The position numbers and the translations under genes are program-made. Of a stretch of 64,000 nucleotides of DNA, positions 33,766 to 42,882 are shown piece by piece. The stretch comes from Chryseobacterium sp. ERMR1:04. Lineage in GTDB: Bacteria; Bacteroidota; Bacteroidia; Flavobacteriales; Weeksellaceae. Where the stretch lies: contig NZ_LIRF01000010.1 in the NCBI RefSeq assembly GCF_001297705.1, positions 129,001 to 193,000 of the forward strand. Reading direction: 5' to 3'. Positions within the stretch are counted from its first letter, which is position 1, and each line of letters starts with the position of its first letter. The notes below the pieces were generated by a model that ran no database searches, had not been told where the DNA came from, and saw nothing but the letters and a program-made list of their open reading frames with translations.

Positions 33766-35607
33766 TTACTGATTCTCAGGAGAGTTATTTTCCTGTTCCT
33801 TTCTTATTTGCTCACTCATTTCTTCTAACACAGGTTTTATCGTACTTTCGGGAAGGTCGCTTATCCTAATATACATCAATCCGTCAATCGCATCATTAAA
33901 GTTGGGATCTACATTAAATGCAATAACTTTTGCATTTTGCTTGATGTATTTTTTGATCAAAACAGGCAATCTTAACTCTGGTTCTAGATCGTCAATGATC
34001 TTATCTAATTTATTTAGATCAGATTCCATTTCATCAAAGAATAAGCTTTTATCTCTTTCTCTAAGCCTTACTTTATATTCGTTTCTAGGAGTGATGTATT
34101 GAGCAACTGCAGAATCATAATAATTAGAACGCATAAACTCAATCATTAATGATTTAGAGAACTCTGAAAACTTATTAGAGATACTCACACCTCCCATTAG
34201 GAATTTATGGTCAGGATTTCTTAAACAAACATGCACAATTCCTCTCCATAAAAGGAAAAGAGGAAGGGGTTTCTGTTGATATTCCTGGCAGATATAGGCT
34301 CTTCCCATCTCAATTACTTTTCTAAAGAAAGGATGGATGTCTTGTTCAAATTCAAATAAAGAACTGGTGTAGAAACCTTTTATACCAGATTTCTTCATCA
34401 CTTCCTTACCTAAAGCCATTCTGTAGGCTCCAACCAGCTTTTCCTCCGCATTATCCCAAAGAAAAAGATGATGATAGTGCTTATCATATTCATCAAGGTC
34501 AAAAGGCATGTTACTTCCTTCTCCTACGGCACGGAATGTAAGCTCTCTTTGGCGCCCAATTTCCCTCATTACAGAAGGTATTTCTTCGTAGGCGGTGAAA
34601 TAGATCTCATAATTACCGTTACTAAAAAGCATTTTGTCGGTACCTTTCAGCTTGCTGATGTCTTTAATGATATCTTCTTTCGGAGTTTCATCAATGATAT
34701 TCTGAACAATATTCTCTTCTCTGAGCAAAGGAAACTTTACATATAGATTTTGAAGATTAATAGCCTGAGCCAGAGATTTTCTCTTTTCGTAGTAAGATTT
34801 CATCATATAAACCTTACGCTTGAGGAACTCTCCTAATTCTTCCATGGTTTCCATCTCATCCATTGCTTTTACACTGATGGTCTTTCCAATCCTGATACGA
34901 ATAGGTTTCTCCCTGTCATTCATCATTTCAGCAGGAAGCATCAAGGTCTGTAAATTCGGATGAAGTTTGGCTACCTGATAAAAAAGGCGGCTGTTCTTTG
35001 CATGGAAATACATAGGAACTACCGGCACTTTTGCCATTTTAATAAGCTTAAGAGCCGGTTTTTCCCATTCTTTATCTAAAATTTCTCCGTAAGGATTGTT
35101 CTTGTTAGAAACTTCTCCAGCCGGGAAAATACCTACACAGCCTCCGTTTTGCAAATGCTTTAATGTTTCGCGCATCCCGGAAGAGCTGCTGTAAGCTCCT
35201 TTTTTGTTTTCAAAAGGGTTTACAGAAATCACGAAAGGTTCCATCGGTTTGATTTTTTCCAAAAGGAAATTACCCATCACCTTGAAATCCGGACGTACTT
35301 CTGTTAAAATTTTGCACATTAAAATCCCGTCAATCGCTCCTAGTGGATGATTGGATACCAAAATAAATGGTCCTGTTTTTGGGATTTTTGCGAGATCTTC
35401 TTCAAAAGCAACATAGCTTAAGTTTCTTTCTCTCACAAATGAGTCGAAAAAGTCTTTACCTTCCTTATCTTTTAGTTTATCGTATAGTCTGTTTACTTCA
35501 TTTATTTTAGCAATGCTCATCACAGCAGATGCTATTGGATTCTTTAAAAATCCTATTTTACTTAAGCCGGAAGCTTGAATTAAATCGTTTTTCGAAATTA
35601 AACTCAT
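33766..35607 (-). CDS. Bifunctional lipid acyltransferase (PlsC-like + OlsB-like GNAT)
   Basis: A 613-residue two-domain enzyme. The N-terminal half is a lysophospholipid-type O-acyltransferase with NHPLGAID (H87, D93) and FPAGEVS. The C-terminal half (about 320-500) is an OlsB/hemolysin-type N-acyltransferase of the GNAT fold (RQRELTFRAVGEG, EMGRAYICQEYQ, LMGGVSISNKF). This fused architecture matches the OlsF type described for ornithine-lipid synthesis and related aminolipid synthases of Bacteroidota. The amino acid used (ornithine, glycine or other) is not visible. It follows the aspartate kinase gene by 22 bases and is likely in its operon. Confidence 0.8.
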   Translation of the reverse strand: MSLISKNDLIQASGLSKIGFLKNPIASAVMSIAKINEVNRLYDKLKDKEGKDFFDSFVRERNLSYVAFEEDLAKIPKTGPFILVSNHPLGAIDGILMCKILTEVRPDFKVMGNFLLEKIKPMEPFVISVNPFENKKGAYSSSSGMRETLKHLQNGGCVGIFPAGEVSNKNNPYGEILDKEWEKPALKLIKMAKVPVVPMYFHAKNSRLFYQVAKLHPNLQTLMLPAEMMNDREKPIRIRIGKTISVKAMDEMETMEELGEFLKRKVYMMKSYYEKRKSLAQAINLQNLYVKFPLLREENIVQNIIDETPKEDIIKDISKLKGTDKMLFSNGNYEIYFTAYEEIPSVMREIGRQRELTFRAVGEGSNMPFDLDEYDKHYHHLFLWDNAEEKLVGAYRMALGKEVMKKSGIKGFYTSSLFEFEQDIHPFFRKVIEMGRAYICQEYQQKPLPLFLLWRGIVHVCLRNPDHKFLMGGVSISNKFSEFSKSLMIEFMRSNYYDSAVAQYITPRNEYKVRLRERDKSLFFDEMESDLNKLDKIIDDLEPELRLPVLIKKYIKQNAKVIAFNVDPNFNDAIDGLMYIRISDLPESTIKPVLEEMSEQIRKEQENNSPENQ

Positions 35608-35629
35608 GTGTGTTTAGTCGCAATTAATT

Positions 35630-36868
35630 TTATTGTGTTACCATTTGAAGCGTATTCTTGGAAATCTGTTCCAATAATACACTTTTTTCTTGGTAAAATT
35701 TATCTATGTTCTCCATCTTCGCATTTCTCACGGTAAATAAAGATACATTTTTTACTACTTCAGTCTTAAAAATTTTCTGAAGTTCTTCATTTAGCTCATC
35801 TATTTTGTCAAATTTATCTTCCAGACATAAAGCTAATGAAATTGCAGAGTTCTGCATCAAAGAAACTTTGATTTTATATTTTGATAAATAACCAAAAACC
35901 AAACTCATGTGATCTTCTGCAACAAATGAAAAGTCTCTTGTAGATATTTTTAAGAGATTTTGATTTTCTTTTAAAATATAAGATTCCTGATATTCGTTTT
36001 TATCAGAAGCACCTACTTTTGTTCCTTCTTTAGTAGGATCTAAGAAAGATTTTACGTAAAAAGGAATACTCTTTTGTTGTAAAGGCTGTAATGTTTTAGG
36101 ATGGATGACACTTGCTCCATAATATGCCATCTCAATCGCTTCTTCATAAGAAATATACGAAAGAAGGGTTACATCCTTGAATTTTCTTGGATCTCCCGTC
36201 ATTACTCCCGGAACATCTTTCCAGATTGTCATCGCTTCTGCATTTAAACAATAAGCAAAGATCGCTGCAGAATAATCTGAACCTTCTCTTCCTAAAGTTA
36301 CTGTAAAGTTATTGTCATCAGAACCAATGAAACCTTGCGTTACATAGCAGATTTCAGGATTTAGAGTAGACATAAATTCTTCAGTCTTTTTCCAGTCTAC
36401 ATTACCATCTCTGTAAGAATTGTCAGTTTTTATATAATCTCTGGCATCTAGCCATTGATTGGTAAACTGTATCTCATTCAGATATTCGCTTACAATTTTA
36501 GTTGAGATCATTTCTCCGCAGCTTACAACCTGGTCGTAAACAAAATTGTAGTTTGGAGATTTATTTCTTCGTAAAAAAGAATCAATATCATCAAAAAACA
36601 AATTGATTTCTGCAAAAACAGCATGATTTTCCTGGAAAAGCCCCTTGGCTATTTCAATGTGTTTCTGTTTAATGTTCTTGATCTCAGCTTGATAGTTGTC
36701 TTTCTTGAAATAAAGCTCTACCACTTTTTCCAATTCATTAGTCGTCTTGCCCATGGCTGAAATTACCAGCACACATTTAGCAAATCCTTGGCTTTCTAAT
36801 ACCATGGATACATTTTTTACACTTTCAGCATCTTTTACCGATGCTCCACCAAACTTGAAAATTTTCAT
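35630..36868 (-). CDS. Aspartate kinase
   Basis: A 412-residue monofunctional aspartokinase, phosphorylating aspartate for Lys/Thr/Met synthesis. The N-terminal KFGGASV motif binds ATP. TLGREGSDYSAA and WKDVPGVMTGDPR are the other catalytic signatures. Tandem ACT-like regulatory domains fill the C-terminal third (LVFGYLSKYKIKVSLMQNSA). There is no fused homoserine dehydrogenase. It leads a transcript with the lipid acyltransferase gene 22 bases downstream, an odd functional pairing. A TAATTTTG element lies about 57 bases upstream. Confidence 0.92.
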   Translation of the reverse strand: MKIFKFGGASVKDAESVKNVSMVLESQGFAKCVLVISAMGKTTNELEKVVELYFKKDNYQAEIKNIKQKHIEIAKGLFQENHAVFAEINLFFDDIDSFLRRNKSPNYNFVYDQVVSCGEMISTKIVSEYLNEIQFTNQWLDARDYIKTDNSYRDGNVDWKKTEEFMSTLNPEICYVTQGFIGSDDNNFTVTLGREGSDYSAAIFAYCLNAEAMTIWKDVPGVMTGDPRKFKDVTLLSYISYEEAIEMAYYGASVIHPKTLQPLQQKSIPFYVKSFLDPTKEGTKVGASDKNEYQESYILKENQNLLKISTRDFSFVAEDHMSLVFGYLSKYKIKVSLMQNSAISLALCLEDKFDKIDELNEELQKIFKTEVVKNVSLFTVRNAKMENIDKFYQEKSVLLEQISKNTLQMVTQ

Positions 36869-37191
36869 TAAATTGTTAAAAATAAAATTGTTAGATAAAA
36901 TTTAATTGAGTTTTTTACGGAGGTCAAAATTATAAATTTACAACGAGATATGAAAGAGGCGAGTGGTACTAAGAATTAAGATTTTATTAAAATTATTGAT
37001 ATATTCTAAATATCTGAATTTTCTTTCCTTCGCAGGATGAATTGGTGATTAATTTTAAGGATTAAATAATAGCTAATAACGGTTAATCGTATTGTAGGGT
37101 TCTGATATACAGTGTTTAATGTATTTTGAAAGAAAATTCTTTATATTGTTCCAAATTTTACGAAATTTGAGCAAAACGTAAAAAGAAAAAT
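36869..37191. other. Divergent intergenic region (aspartate kinase / fbp)
   Basis: Holds a minus-strand TAATTTTG (36925-36932) as a plausible promoter for aspartate kinase. No consensus element was found for fbp; the nearest, TGTATTTTG near 37120, is imperfect. No small gene was seen. Confidence 0.4.
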
Positions 37192-38208
37192 ATGTCAGAT
37201 CAACCATTACAGACTTTAGGAGAATTTCTTATTGATAAACAGGACGACTTCCAGTATTCTACGGGTGAATTTTCACGTCTTCTGAGTGCAATAAGATTAG
37301 CTTCGAAAGTGGTAAACAGGGAAGTAAACAAGGCCGGAATTGCAGATATCATTGGAAAAGCAGGGAAAGAAAATATTCAGGGAGAAGAGCAGCAGAAGCT
37401 TGATGTGATTGCCAATGAGATTTTTATTACAGCGTTATCCCAAAGAGAAGTGGTTTGTGGTATTGCTTCTGAAGAAAATGATGATTTTATTGACATTAAA
37501 TGTGGCGAAAATGGTCATTTAAGCAAATATGTTGTATTGATTGACCCGTTAGATGGTTCTTCAAATATTGATGTAAATGTTTCTGTAGGAACTATTTTCT
37601 CTATTTACAGAAGAGTAAGCGAACCAGGTACGCCTGTTCAGTTGGAAGATTTCTTACAGAAAGGAGTAAATCAAATTGCTGCAGGATATGTTATTTACGG
37701 TTCATCTACCATGATTGTTTATACAACAGGAAACGGTGTGAACGGATTTACACTGGATCCTTCTTTGGGTACTTATTATCTTTCTCACCCGAATATGACA
37801 TTTCCAAAAACGGGTAAAATTTATTCTATCAATGAAGGAAATTATATCAAGTTTCCTCAAGGCGTTAAAAATTACCTTAAATATTGTCAGATGGAAGAAG
37901 GCGACAGACCTTATACATCAAGATATATTGGTTCTTTAGTAGCAGATTTTCATAGAAATATGTTGAAAGGGGGAATTTACATTTATCCTTCTTATTCTCA
38001 GTCTCCAACTGGTAAATTAAGATTGTTATATGAATGTAATCCTATGGCATTCTTGGCAGAACAGGCCGGAGGAAAAGCAACAGACGGATTCAGAAGGATT
38101 TTGGAAATTGAACCAACAGAACTTCATCAAAGAATTCCGTTTTTCTGTGGAAGCGTAAATATGGTGGAGAAAGCAGAAGAGTTTATGCGAATAGACAGTG
38201 TAAAATAA
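37192..38208 (+). CDS. fbp: Fructose-1,6-bisphosphatase, class 1
   Basis: A 338-residue class I FBPase converting fructose-1,6-bisphosphate to fructose-6-phosphate in gluconeogenesis. The metal-binding motif DPLDGSSN (D118-D121) is intact. Substrate-site elements include KYCQMEEGDRPYTSRYIGSL, RNMLKGGIYIYP and LLYECNPMAFLAEQAGG. Length is normal. The next gene (menC) starts at the base after the stop codon, so the two are translationally coupled despite unrelated roles. Confidence 0.96.
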   Translation: MSDQPLQTLGEFLIDKQDDFQYSTGEFSRLLSAIRLASKVVNREVNKAGIADIIGKAGKENIQGEEQQKLDVIANEIFITALSQREVVCGIASEENDDFIDIKCGENGHLSKYVVLIDPLDGSSNIDVNVSVGTIFSIYRRVSEPGTPVQLEDFLQKGVNQIAAGYVIYGSSTMIVYTTGNGVNGFTLDPSLGTYYLSHPNMTFPKTGKIYSINEGNYIKFPQGVKNYLKYCQMEEGDRPYTSRYIGSLVADFHRNMLKGGIYIYPSYSQSPTGKLRLLYECNPMAFLAEQAGGKATDGFRRILEIEPTELHQRIPFFCGSVNMVEKAEEFMRIDSVK

Positions 38209-39213
38209 ATGAAAGCAAAATATTCTAGATATTTATTAGAATTCAAACGCCCGAGTGGAACATCTCGTGGCGTTTTGTATGAAAAGGAAACTTTTATTCT
38301 CGAAATTTCAGAAAATGATAAAAAGGGAATAGGAGAGTGTGCTATTTTCAGAGGACTGAGTTTTGATGACCGACCAGATTATGAAGAAAAGCTACAATGG
38401 CTTTGTGATCATATTGAAAAGGATTCTGAATTTTTAAAAGAAGAATTAAAAGAATTTCCTTCCATCTGGTTTGGATACGAACAGGCCATTTTAAATTTAA
38501 AACATGGAGATAACTTATATTTCCCAAGTGAATTTACAGAAGGAAAAGCTTCAATCGTTATCAATGGTTTGATCTGGATGGGTGACATTCATTATATGGA
38601 AGAACAGATTCAGGATAAACTGAATAATGGCTTCCATTGCATTAAATTAAAAATTGGGGTCGATTGGAAATCTGAATATGAAGTACTTCAAAAGCTAAGA
38701 CAGAAATTCTCCAAAGAAAAACTAGAATTGCGTGTTGATGCTAACGGTGGTTTTAGCAAAGAAGAGGCGAAAGTTGTACTGCAACAATTAGCAGATTTGG
38801 ATATTCATTCTATCGAGCAGCCCATTAAAGCTGGAAATTGGGATGATATGGCAGAATTGTGTGCCGAAACGCCAACTCCGATTGCTTTAGATGAAGAATT
38901 AATAGGAATTATTAATTACGACGAAAAGAAGAAACTGTTAGAAGCCATCAAACCTCAATATATTATTTTAAAACCAGCTTTGGTAGGTGGTTTTTCTGGT
39001 TCTGATGAATGGATTTCGCTTGCAGAACAACAAAATATGGCTTGGTGGATTACCTCTGCACTTGAAAGTAATATTGGACTCAACGCGATTGCTCAATATA
39101 CATTTACCAAAAAAAATCCGATGCCACAAGGGTTGGGCACCGGAGCTTTATTTGTCAATAATTTTGAATCCGATTTGGAACTCAGAAATGAGCTGTTATG
39201 GTTCAAAATATAA
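38209..39213 (+). CDS. menC: o-Succinylbenzoate synthase (enolase superfamily)
   Basis: A 334-residue enolase-superfamily dehydratase. Catalytic residues are in place: K146-x-K148 in IKLKIG, metal ligands D177 (VDANGG), E203 (IEQPI) and D228 (ALDEE), and K255 (ILKPAL). The order fits OSBS, which makes o-succinylbenzoate for menaquinone, and the sequence resembles Bacteroidota MenC. A dipeptide epimerase or N-acylamino acid racemase activity is a lesser possibility. The start abuts the fbp stop with no gap. Other men genes are not nearby. Confidence 0.82.
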   Translation: MKAKYSRYLLEFKRPSGTSRGVLYEKETFILEISENDKKGIGECAIFRGLSFDDRPDYEEKLQWLCDHIEKDSEFLKEELKEFPSIWFGYEQAILNLKHGDNLYFPSEFTEGKASIVINGLIWMGDIHYMEEQIQDKLNNGFHCIKLKIGVDWKSEYEVLQKLRQKFSKEKLELRVDANGGFSKEEAKVVLQQLADLDIHSIEQPIKAGNWDDMAELCAETPTPIALDEELIGIINYDEKKKLLEAIKPQYIILKPALVGGFSGSDEWISLAEQQNMAWWITSALESNIGLNAIAQYTFTKKNPMPQGLGTGALFVNNFESDLELRNELLWFKI

Positions 39214-39227
39214 TTGAGAAAAATTAA

Positions 39228-39395
39228 CTAGCATGCTGGAGCAGGTGAATCTGGACAGGTAGTATTACCGCAGTAATCGGGAGCCCATGATCTGCAACAC
39301 ATTGTACTTGGATTCCAGTTGTTACATCCAAGAGGAGGTCTTCCTCCTTTGATTGTTTTTAATTTTTCTCTTTTGATTTTTTCTAGATTTTTCAT
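39228..39395 (-). CDS. Small six-cysteine precursor peptide with K-x-GG leader (bacteriocin-like)
   Basis: A 55-codon gene. The leader is MKNLEKIKREKLKTIKGG (residues 1-18), basic and helical and ending in Gly-Gly, as in peptides cleaved by C39-type ABC transporters. The Chryseobacterium 'bacteriocin-like protein' group begins in the same way. The 37-residue core begins RPPLGCNNWNPS and carries six cysteines (C24, C33, C34, C42, C47, C55) plus several Pro and Trp, ending in Cys. Six cysteines suggest three disulfides or thioether bridges. It is convergent with menC, 14 bases apart. No transporter, protease or modifying enzyme is in the window, so function is inferred. Confidence 0.78.
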   Translation of the reverse strand: MKNLEKIKREKLKTIKGGRPPLGCNNWNPSTMCCRSWAPDYCGNTTCPDSPAPAC

Positions 39396-39841
39396 AATAA
39401 AGATTTAATTGATTTGTAAAGTAAAGATCAATTTATTTTTTAGAATAAGCAATGTTTTTAACTTTAATTAACTAAGTGGTGAAATATAATTTAAATTTTA
39501 CTACTTAGTTAATTAAAACATAAAAGCTGAAAACAAGAAATATCTAATAAACTTTAAAAAGCTTATTAGATATAAAATTGAATTGGTTGTATAGATAATG
39601 TAATTTTACGGTCGGATAATTAGTCTTTTTTTTTGTTGGTATTCAATTGATTAAATCACGTCTTTTACAAAAATCGCTTTCTTAATTTTTTTCAATAAAT
39701 AAGAAAACTTACTTTTAACTTTCTTCATGATATAAAATTTATATTTCTCTGTTTAATGAATTCACAATCTTTATGCCACTTTTAGTTCCTATGCCAACTT
39801 TAACACATGAGCCTATTTATTATATTTTTTTTAATGAGTTG
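39396..39841. other. AT-rich region with two inverted repeats and a possible basic peptide
   Basis: Contains a perfect 15-bp inverted repeat, TTTAATTAACTAAGT (39463-39477) with 39503-39517, about 70 bases upstream of the six-cysteine peptide ATG. A second perfect 11-bp stem is ATATCTAATAA (39540-39550) with TTATTAGATAT (39563-39573). Upstream again, a 25-codon minus-strand frame (39651-39728) encodes MKKVKSKFSYLLKKIKKAIF followed by VKDVI. No consensus promoter was found for either peptide. Confidence 0.45.
39651..39728 (-). CDS. Possible 25-residue basic amphipathic peptide
   Basis: ATG to TAA, 25 residues, ten of them lysine, with regularly spaced hydrophobic residues (KFSYLLKKIKKAIF). It resembles cationic amphipathic peptides in composition. 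There is no promoter match or homologue known to me, and a frame this short can occur by chance in AT-rich DNA. A hairpin about 80 bases downstream, followed by T-rich sequence on the minus strand, could be its terminator. Confidence 0.25.
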   Translation of the reverse strand: MKKVKSKFSYLLKKIKKAIFVKDVI

Positions 39842-40972
39842 TTAAGAAATAATTGTGAAGATATTTTCGTTGTCCTTTATTCTATGGGTGATAAGGTTAC
39901 GATCTACTCCGTATAAATTTTGAAAAATATCTTTCTGAACCTGCGAGCTGGAGAGATATCCCCAATGATTTCCGATTTCAAATTTCAAGCTGTTCTTCAA
40001 ATCATTTTCAATAAAAGTACAATCGATAATAGAAACGATGTCTTTGAGTTTTTCAATATCGCTGGGTCCGTTTTTACCCAATCTTGGGGTTAGAATATTT
40101 TTTGTGAATTGTGAAATTCCAAGAATGGTATCTTTTCGATTTAAATAAATGGAGATTCTGTTGGCCAATAAAGGAAGCTTATTAAAGGAGTCTTCCGATT
40201 CATCAAAAACTTTATACGTAACATCAGAGTTCAATAGCAAAACCTGATCGATAACTCTTAATATATTCTCTTTTTTCAAGCTATACAACATACTTTGAAG
40301 GACTCTGTTTCCCATGGAATGGGCCATTAAATGAATTCTTTGGTTGCAGGGAGCAAGATCTCGATTGGAGAAGATATCTTTTAAAAATTGGGTGTAAAAA
40401 TAAAACAGTCTTAGTAAAGAAGTCCCTGAATTGATACTTGACGCTTTATCGTCAAAATAAGTCAGGGGAACAATACTGCTCGAAGCCGGCCAGCTTACAA
40501 ATAAAATATGCTCAACGGGAGATTCTGGGTTGTCTATGAATATCTTTTTAAGATCAATCATTGCTTTCAGTTCATCATCAAAATCATAAGCATATCCATG
40601 AATAAATATCAAAACATCACTTCTTTCTTTGCTGGAAGACATTTCTTTATACAATTCGTAAAACATTCTTTGGCTTCCTCCCAGATTATTTGCGGTAAGG
40701 GTGGGTTTTTTGATTCCCTTTTCACTGAGTAAGACATCCAGAACTTCTTGATATCCTTGTTTCTCGGGTTCTGAAAAGAGTTTATAGTCTAAGATGTTTC
40801 GATTGGTATAGCTTTTCTTCTTTTTGGCTTGTGCTGTAGGTTCTTTGTAGTTTTCGAAATCACATTTTGCAATTCTAAAATTAGGAATTGAATATTCATC
40901 ATTAGAAAATGAATCTAATTTTTCACCTTGATGGCGCACAATTTTCCTGTTACTTAAGATAAAGACAGACAT
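39842..40972 (-). CDS. Alpha/beta hydrolase (DUF900-like)
   Basis: A 376-residue cytoplasmic hydrolase. The oxyanion strand IFIHGY (residues 123-128) is followed by the nucleophile elbow AHSMGNR with S219. The pattern LIFIHGYAYDFDDEL and RIHLMAHSMGNRVLQ fits DUF900-type esterase/lipase-like proteins. No signal peptide is present. The acid and histidine partners cannot be placed with confidence. It is divergent from glnS with 159 bases between, and no other operon member is apparent. Substrate unknown. Confidence 0.78.
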   Translation of the reverse strand: MSVFILSNRKIVRHQGEKLDSFSNDEYSIPNFRIAKCDFENYKEPTAQAKKKKSYTNRNILDYKLFSEPEKQGYQEVLDVLLSEKGIKKPTLTANNLGGSQRMFYELYKEMSSSKERSDVLIFIHGYAYDFDDELKAMIDLKKIFIDNPESPVEHILFVSWPASSSIVPLTYFDDKASSINSGTSLLRLFYFYTQFLKDIFSNRDLAPCNQRIHLMAHSMGNRVLQSMLYSLKKENILRVIDQVLLLNSDVTYKVFDESEDSFNKLPLLANRISIYLNRKDTILGISQFTKNILTPRLGKNGPSDIEKLKDIVSIIDCTFIENDLKNSLKFEIGNHWGYLSSSQVQKDIFQNLYGVDRNLITHRIKDNENIFTIIS

Positions 40973-41085
40973 GAGTGTTAGTTTTAGTGAATTTAAGCAT
41001 TTTTCTGCATATTTTAAAAGAAAATCATAATTTTTTAACTTGTTATTTTTAGGATTTTACATTTTCATAAACCCGTGAAATTTCC

Positions 41086-41093
41086 TAAATTTG
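41086..41093 (+). promoter_or_regulatory. glnS promoter -7 element (TAAATTTG)
   Basis: Perfect TAnnTTTG, 38 bases before the glnS ATG. No TTG at the expected distance. Confidence 0.5.
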
Positions 41094-41131
41094 CAAATTG
41101 TCACAAAATGTGATATTTAAAAGCTGACTTA

Positions 41132-42805
41132 ATGGAAGAAGAAAAAAAATCTCTCAATTTTATTGAGCAAATTATAGAAGATGATTTAGCAAACGGTTTA
41201 AACAGAGATCAAATCCGTTTCCGTTTTCCTCCTGAACCGAATGGATATTTACATGTTGGGCACACAAAAGCCATCTGTATCAATTTTGGTTTGGGTGAAA
41301 AATACAATGCTCCCGTAAACCTTCGTTTTGACGATACAAATCCTGAAAAAGAAGAACAGGAATTTGTAGATTCTATTAAAAAAGACGTCGAATGGCTAGG
41401 TTTCAAATGGGATAAAGAATTGTATGCATCAGACTACTTCCAGCAGCTTTATGATTGGGCTGTTAAGTTGATCAAAGAGCAGAAAGCTTATGTTGATGAG
41501 CAGCCATCTCAAACGATAACAGAACAAAGAAAAAATCCTACAGAACCGGGTGTTGAATCTCCGTTCAGAAATCGTCCTGTTGATGAATCTTTAGATTTAT
41601 TCGAAAGGATGAAAAATGGGGAGTTTGAAGAAGGTTCAATGTCTCTTCGTGCAAAAATTGATATGGTTTCGCCTAATATGAATATGCGTGACCCTGTTAT
41701 GTACAGAATTTTAAAAAGACCTCACCACAGAACAGGTACAGAATGGAAAATTTATCCAATGTACGACTGGGCTCATGGGGAGTCTGATTATTTAGAGCAA
41801 GTATCCCATTCATTATGTTCGTTAGAATTTGAAAATCACAGACCGCTTTATAATTGGTATTTGGAGCAGGTGTATGATGAATCTAAAGTAGCGCCTAAGC
41901 AAAGAGAATTTGCAAGGATGAATGTTTCTTATATGATCACTTCCAAAAGGAAGCTGCAAAGGCTTGTTGCTGAAAATGCAGTGACAGGATGGGATGATCC
42001 GAGGATGCCTACAATTTCAGGAATGAGGAGGAAAGGTTTTACCCCTACTTCTATCAAGAATTTTATTGAGAAAGTGGGAGTTGCCAAAAGAGAAAATCTT
42101 ATTGAGATTCAATTATTGGATTTTTGCGTCCGTGAAGACTTGAATAAAGTGGCTAAACGTTTGATGGCAGTGGTAGATCCTGTAAAATTGGTGATTGAAA
42201 ACTATCCTGAAGGAAATGAAGAGTGGTTAGACACTGAAAATAATACTGAGCAGGAAAATGCCGGAACAAGGCAAGTTCCTTTCTCTAGAGAATTATATAT
42301 TGAGCGTGAAGACTTTAAAGAAGAAGCGAACAATAAATTCTTTAGATTAAAATTAGGTGGAGAAGTTCGTTTAAAATCTGCTTACATCATCAAAGCTGAA
42401 AGAGTGGAGAAAGATGAAAACGGAGAGATTACAACCATTTACGCTTCTTATGACGAGAAAAGTAAGTCGGGGAGTGGAACTGAGGAAAGTTTAAGAAAAG
42501 TAAAAGGGACATTACATTGGGTGTCTGCAAAACATGCCCTTCCTGTAGATGTAAGAATTTACAATAACTTATTCACTGTGGAACAGCCTGATGCTGAAAA
42601 AGATGTAGATTTCTTGGATTTTATTAATCCTGAATCGGTCTCTACAATTCAAGGTTTTGCTGAACCTAGTTTAAAAGATGTTGCTATTGGAGAACCTCTT
42701 CAATTCCAAAGAATTGGATATTTTACGAAAGATCAGGATTCTACGGATGCTAAATTGGTATTTAACCGTACGGTAACATTAAAAGACTCTTATAAGCCGG
42801 AGTAA
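41132..42805 (+). CDS. glnS: Glutamine--tRNA ligase
   Basis: A 557-residue class I aminoacyl-tRNA synthetase charging tRNA-Gln. The HIGH-type motif is HVGH (41-44) after PPEPNGYL, and the KMSKS-type loop appears as MITSKRKL near 270, as in GlnRS. The C-terminal half has the two beta-barrel anticodon-binding domains. Length matches GlnRS rather than bacterial GluRS. It is a single gene with promoter and strong terminator. Confidence 0.96.
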   Translation: MEEEKKSLNFIEQIIEDDLANGLNRDQIRFRFPPEPNGYLHVGHTKAICINFGLGEKYNAPVNLRFDDTNPEKEEQEFVDSIKKDVEWLGFKWDKELYASDYFQQLYDWAVKLIKEQKAYVDEQPSQTITEQRKNPTEPGVESPFRNRPVDESLDLFERMKNGEFEEGSMSLRAKIDMVSPNMNMRDPVMYRILKRPHHRTGTEWKIYPMYDWAHGESDYLEQVSHSLCSLEFENHRPLYNWYLEQVYDESKVAPKQREFARMNVSYMITSKRKLQRLVAENAVTGWDDPRMPTISGMRRKGFTPTSIKNFIEKVGVAKRENLIEIQLLDFCVREDLNKVAKRLMAVVDPVKLVIENYPEGNEEWLDTENNTEQENAGTRQVPFSRELYIEREDFKEEANNKFFRLKLGGEVRLKSAYIIKAERVEKDENGEITTIYASYDEKSKSGSGTEESLRKVKGTLHWVSAKHALPVDVRIYNNLFTVEQPDAEKDVDFLDFINPESVSTIQGFAEPSLKDVAIGEPLQFQRIGYFTKDQDSTDAKLVFNRTVTLKDSYKPE

Positions 42806-42829
42806 AAATCTATTTATACTAATATAAAG

Positions 42830-42868
42830 AGAACAGGGCTTATTGTATAGGCCCTGTTCTTTTGTTTT
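42830..42868 (+). terminator. Terminator of glnS
   Basis: AGAACAGGGC (42830-42839) pairs perfectly with GCCCTGTTCT (42851-42860), followed by TTTGTTTT. Confidence 0.9.
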
Positions 42869-42882
42869 AAAATTAAAAAATT

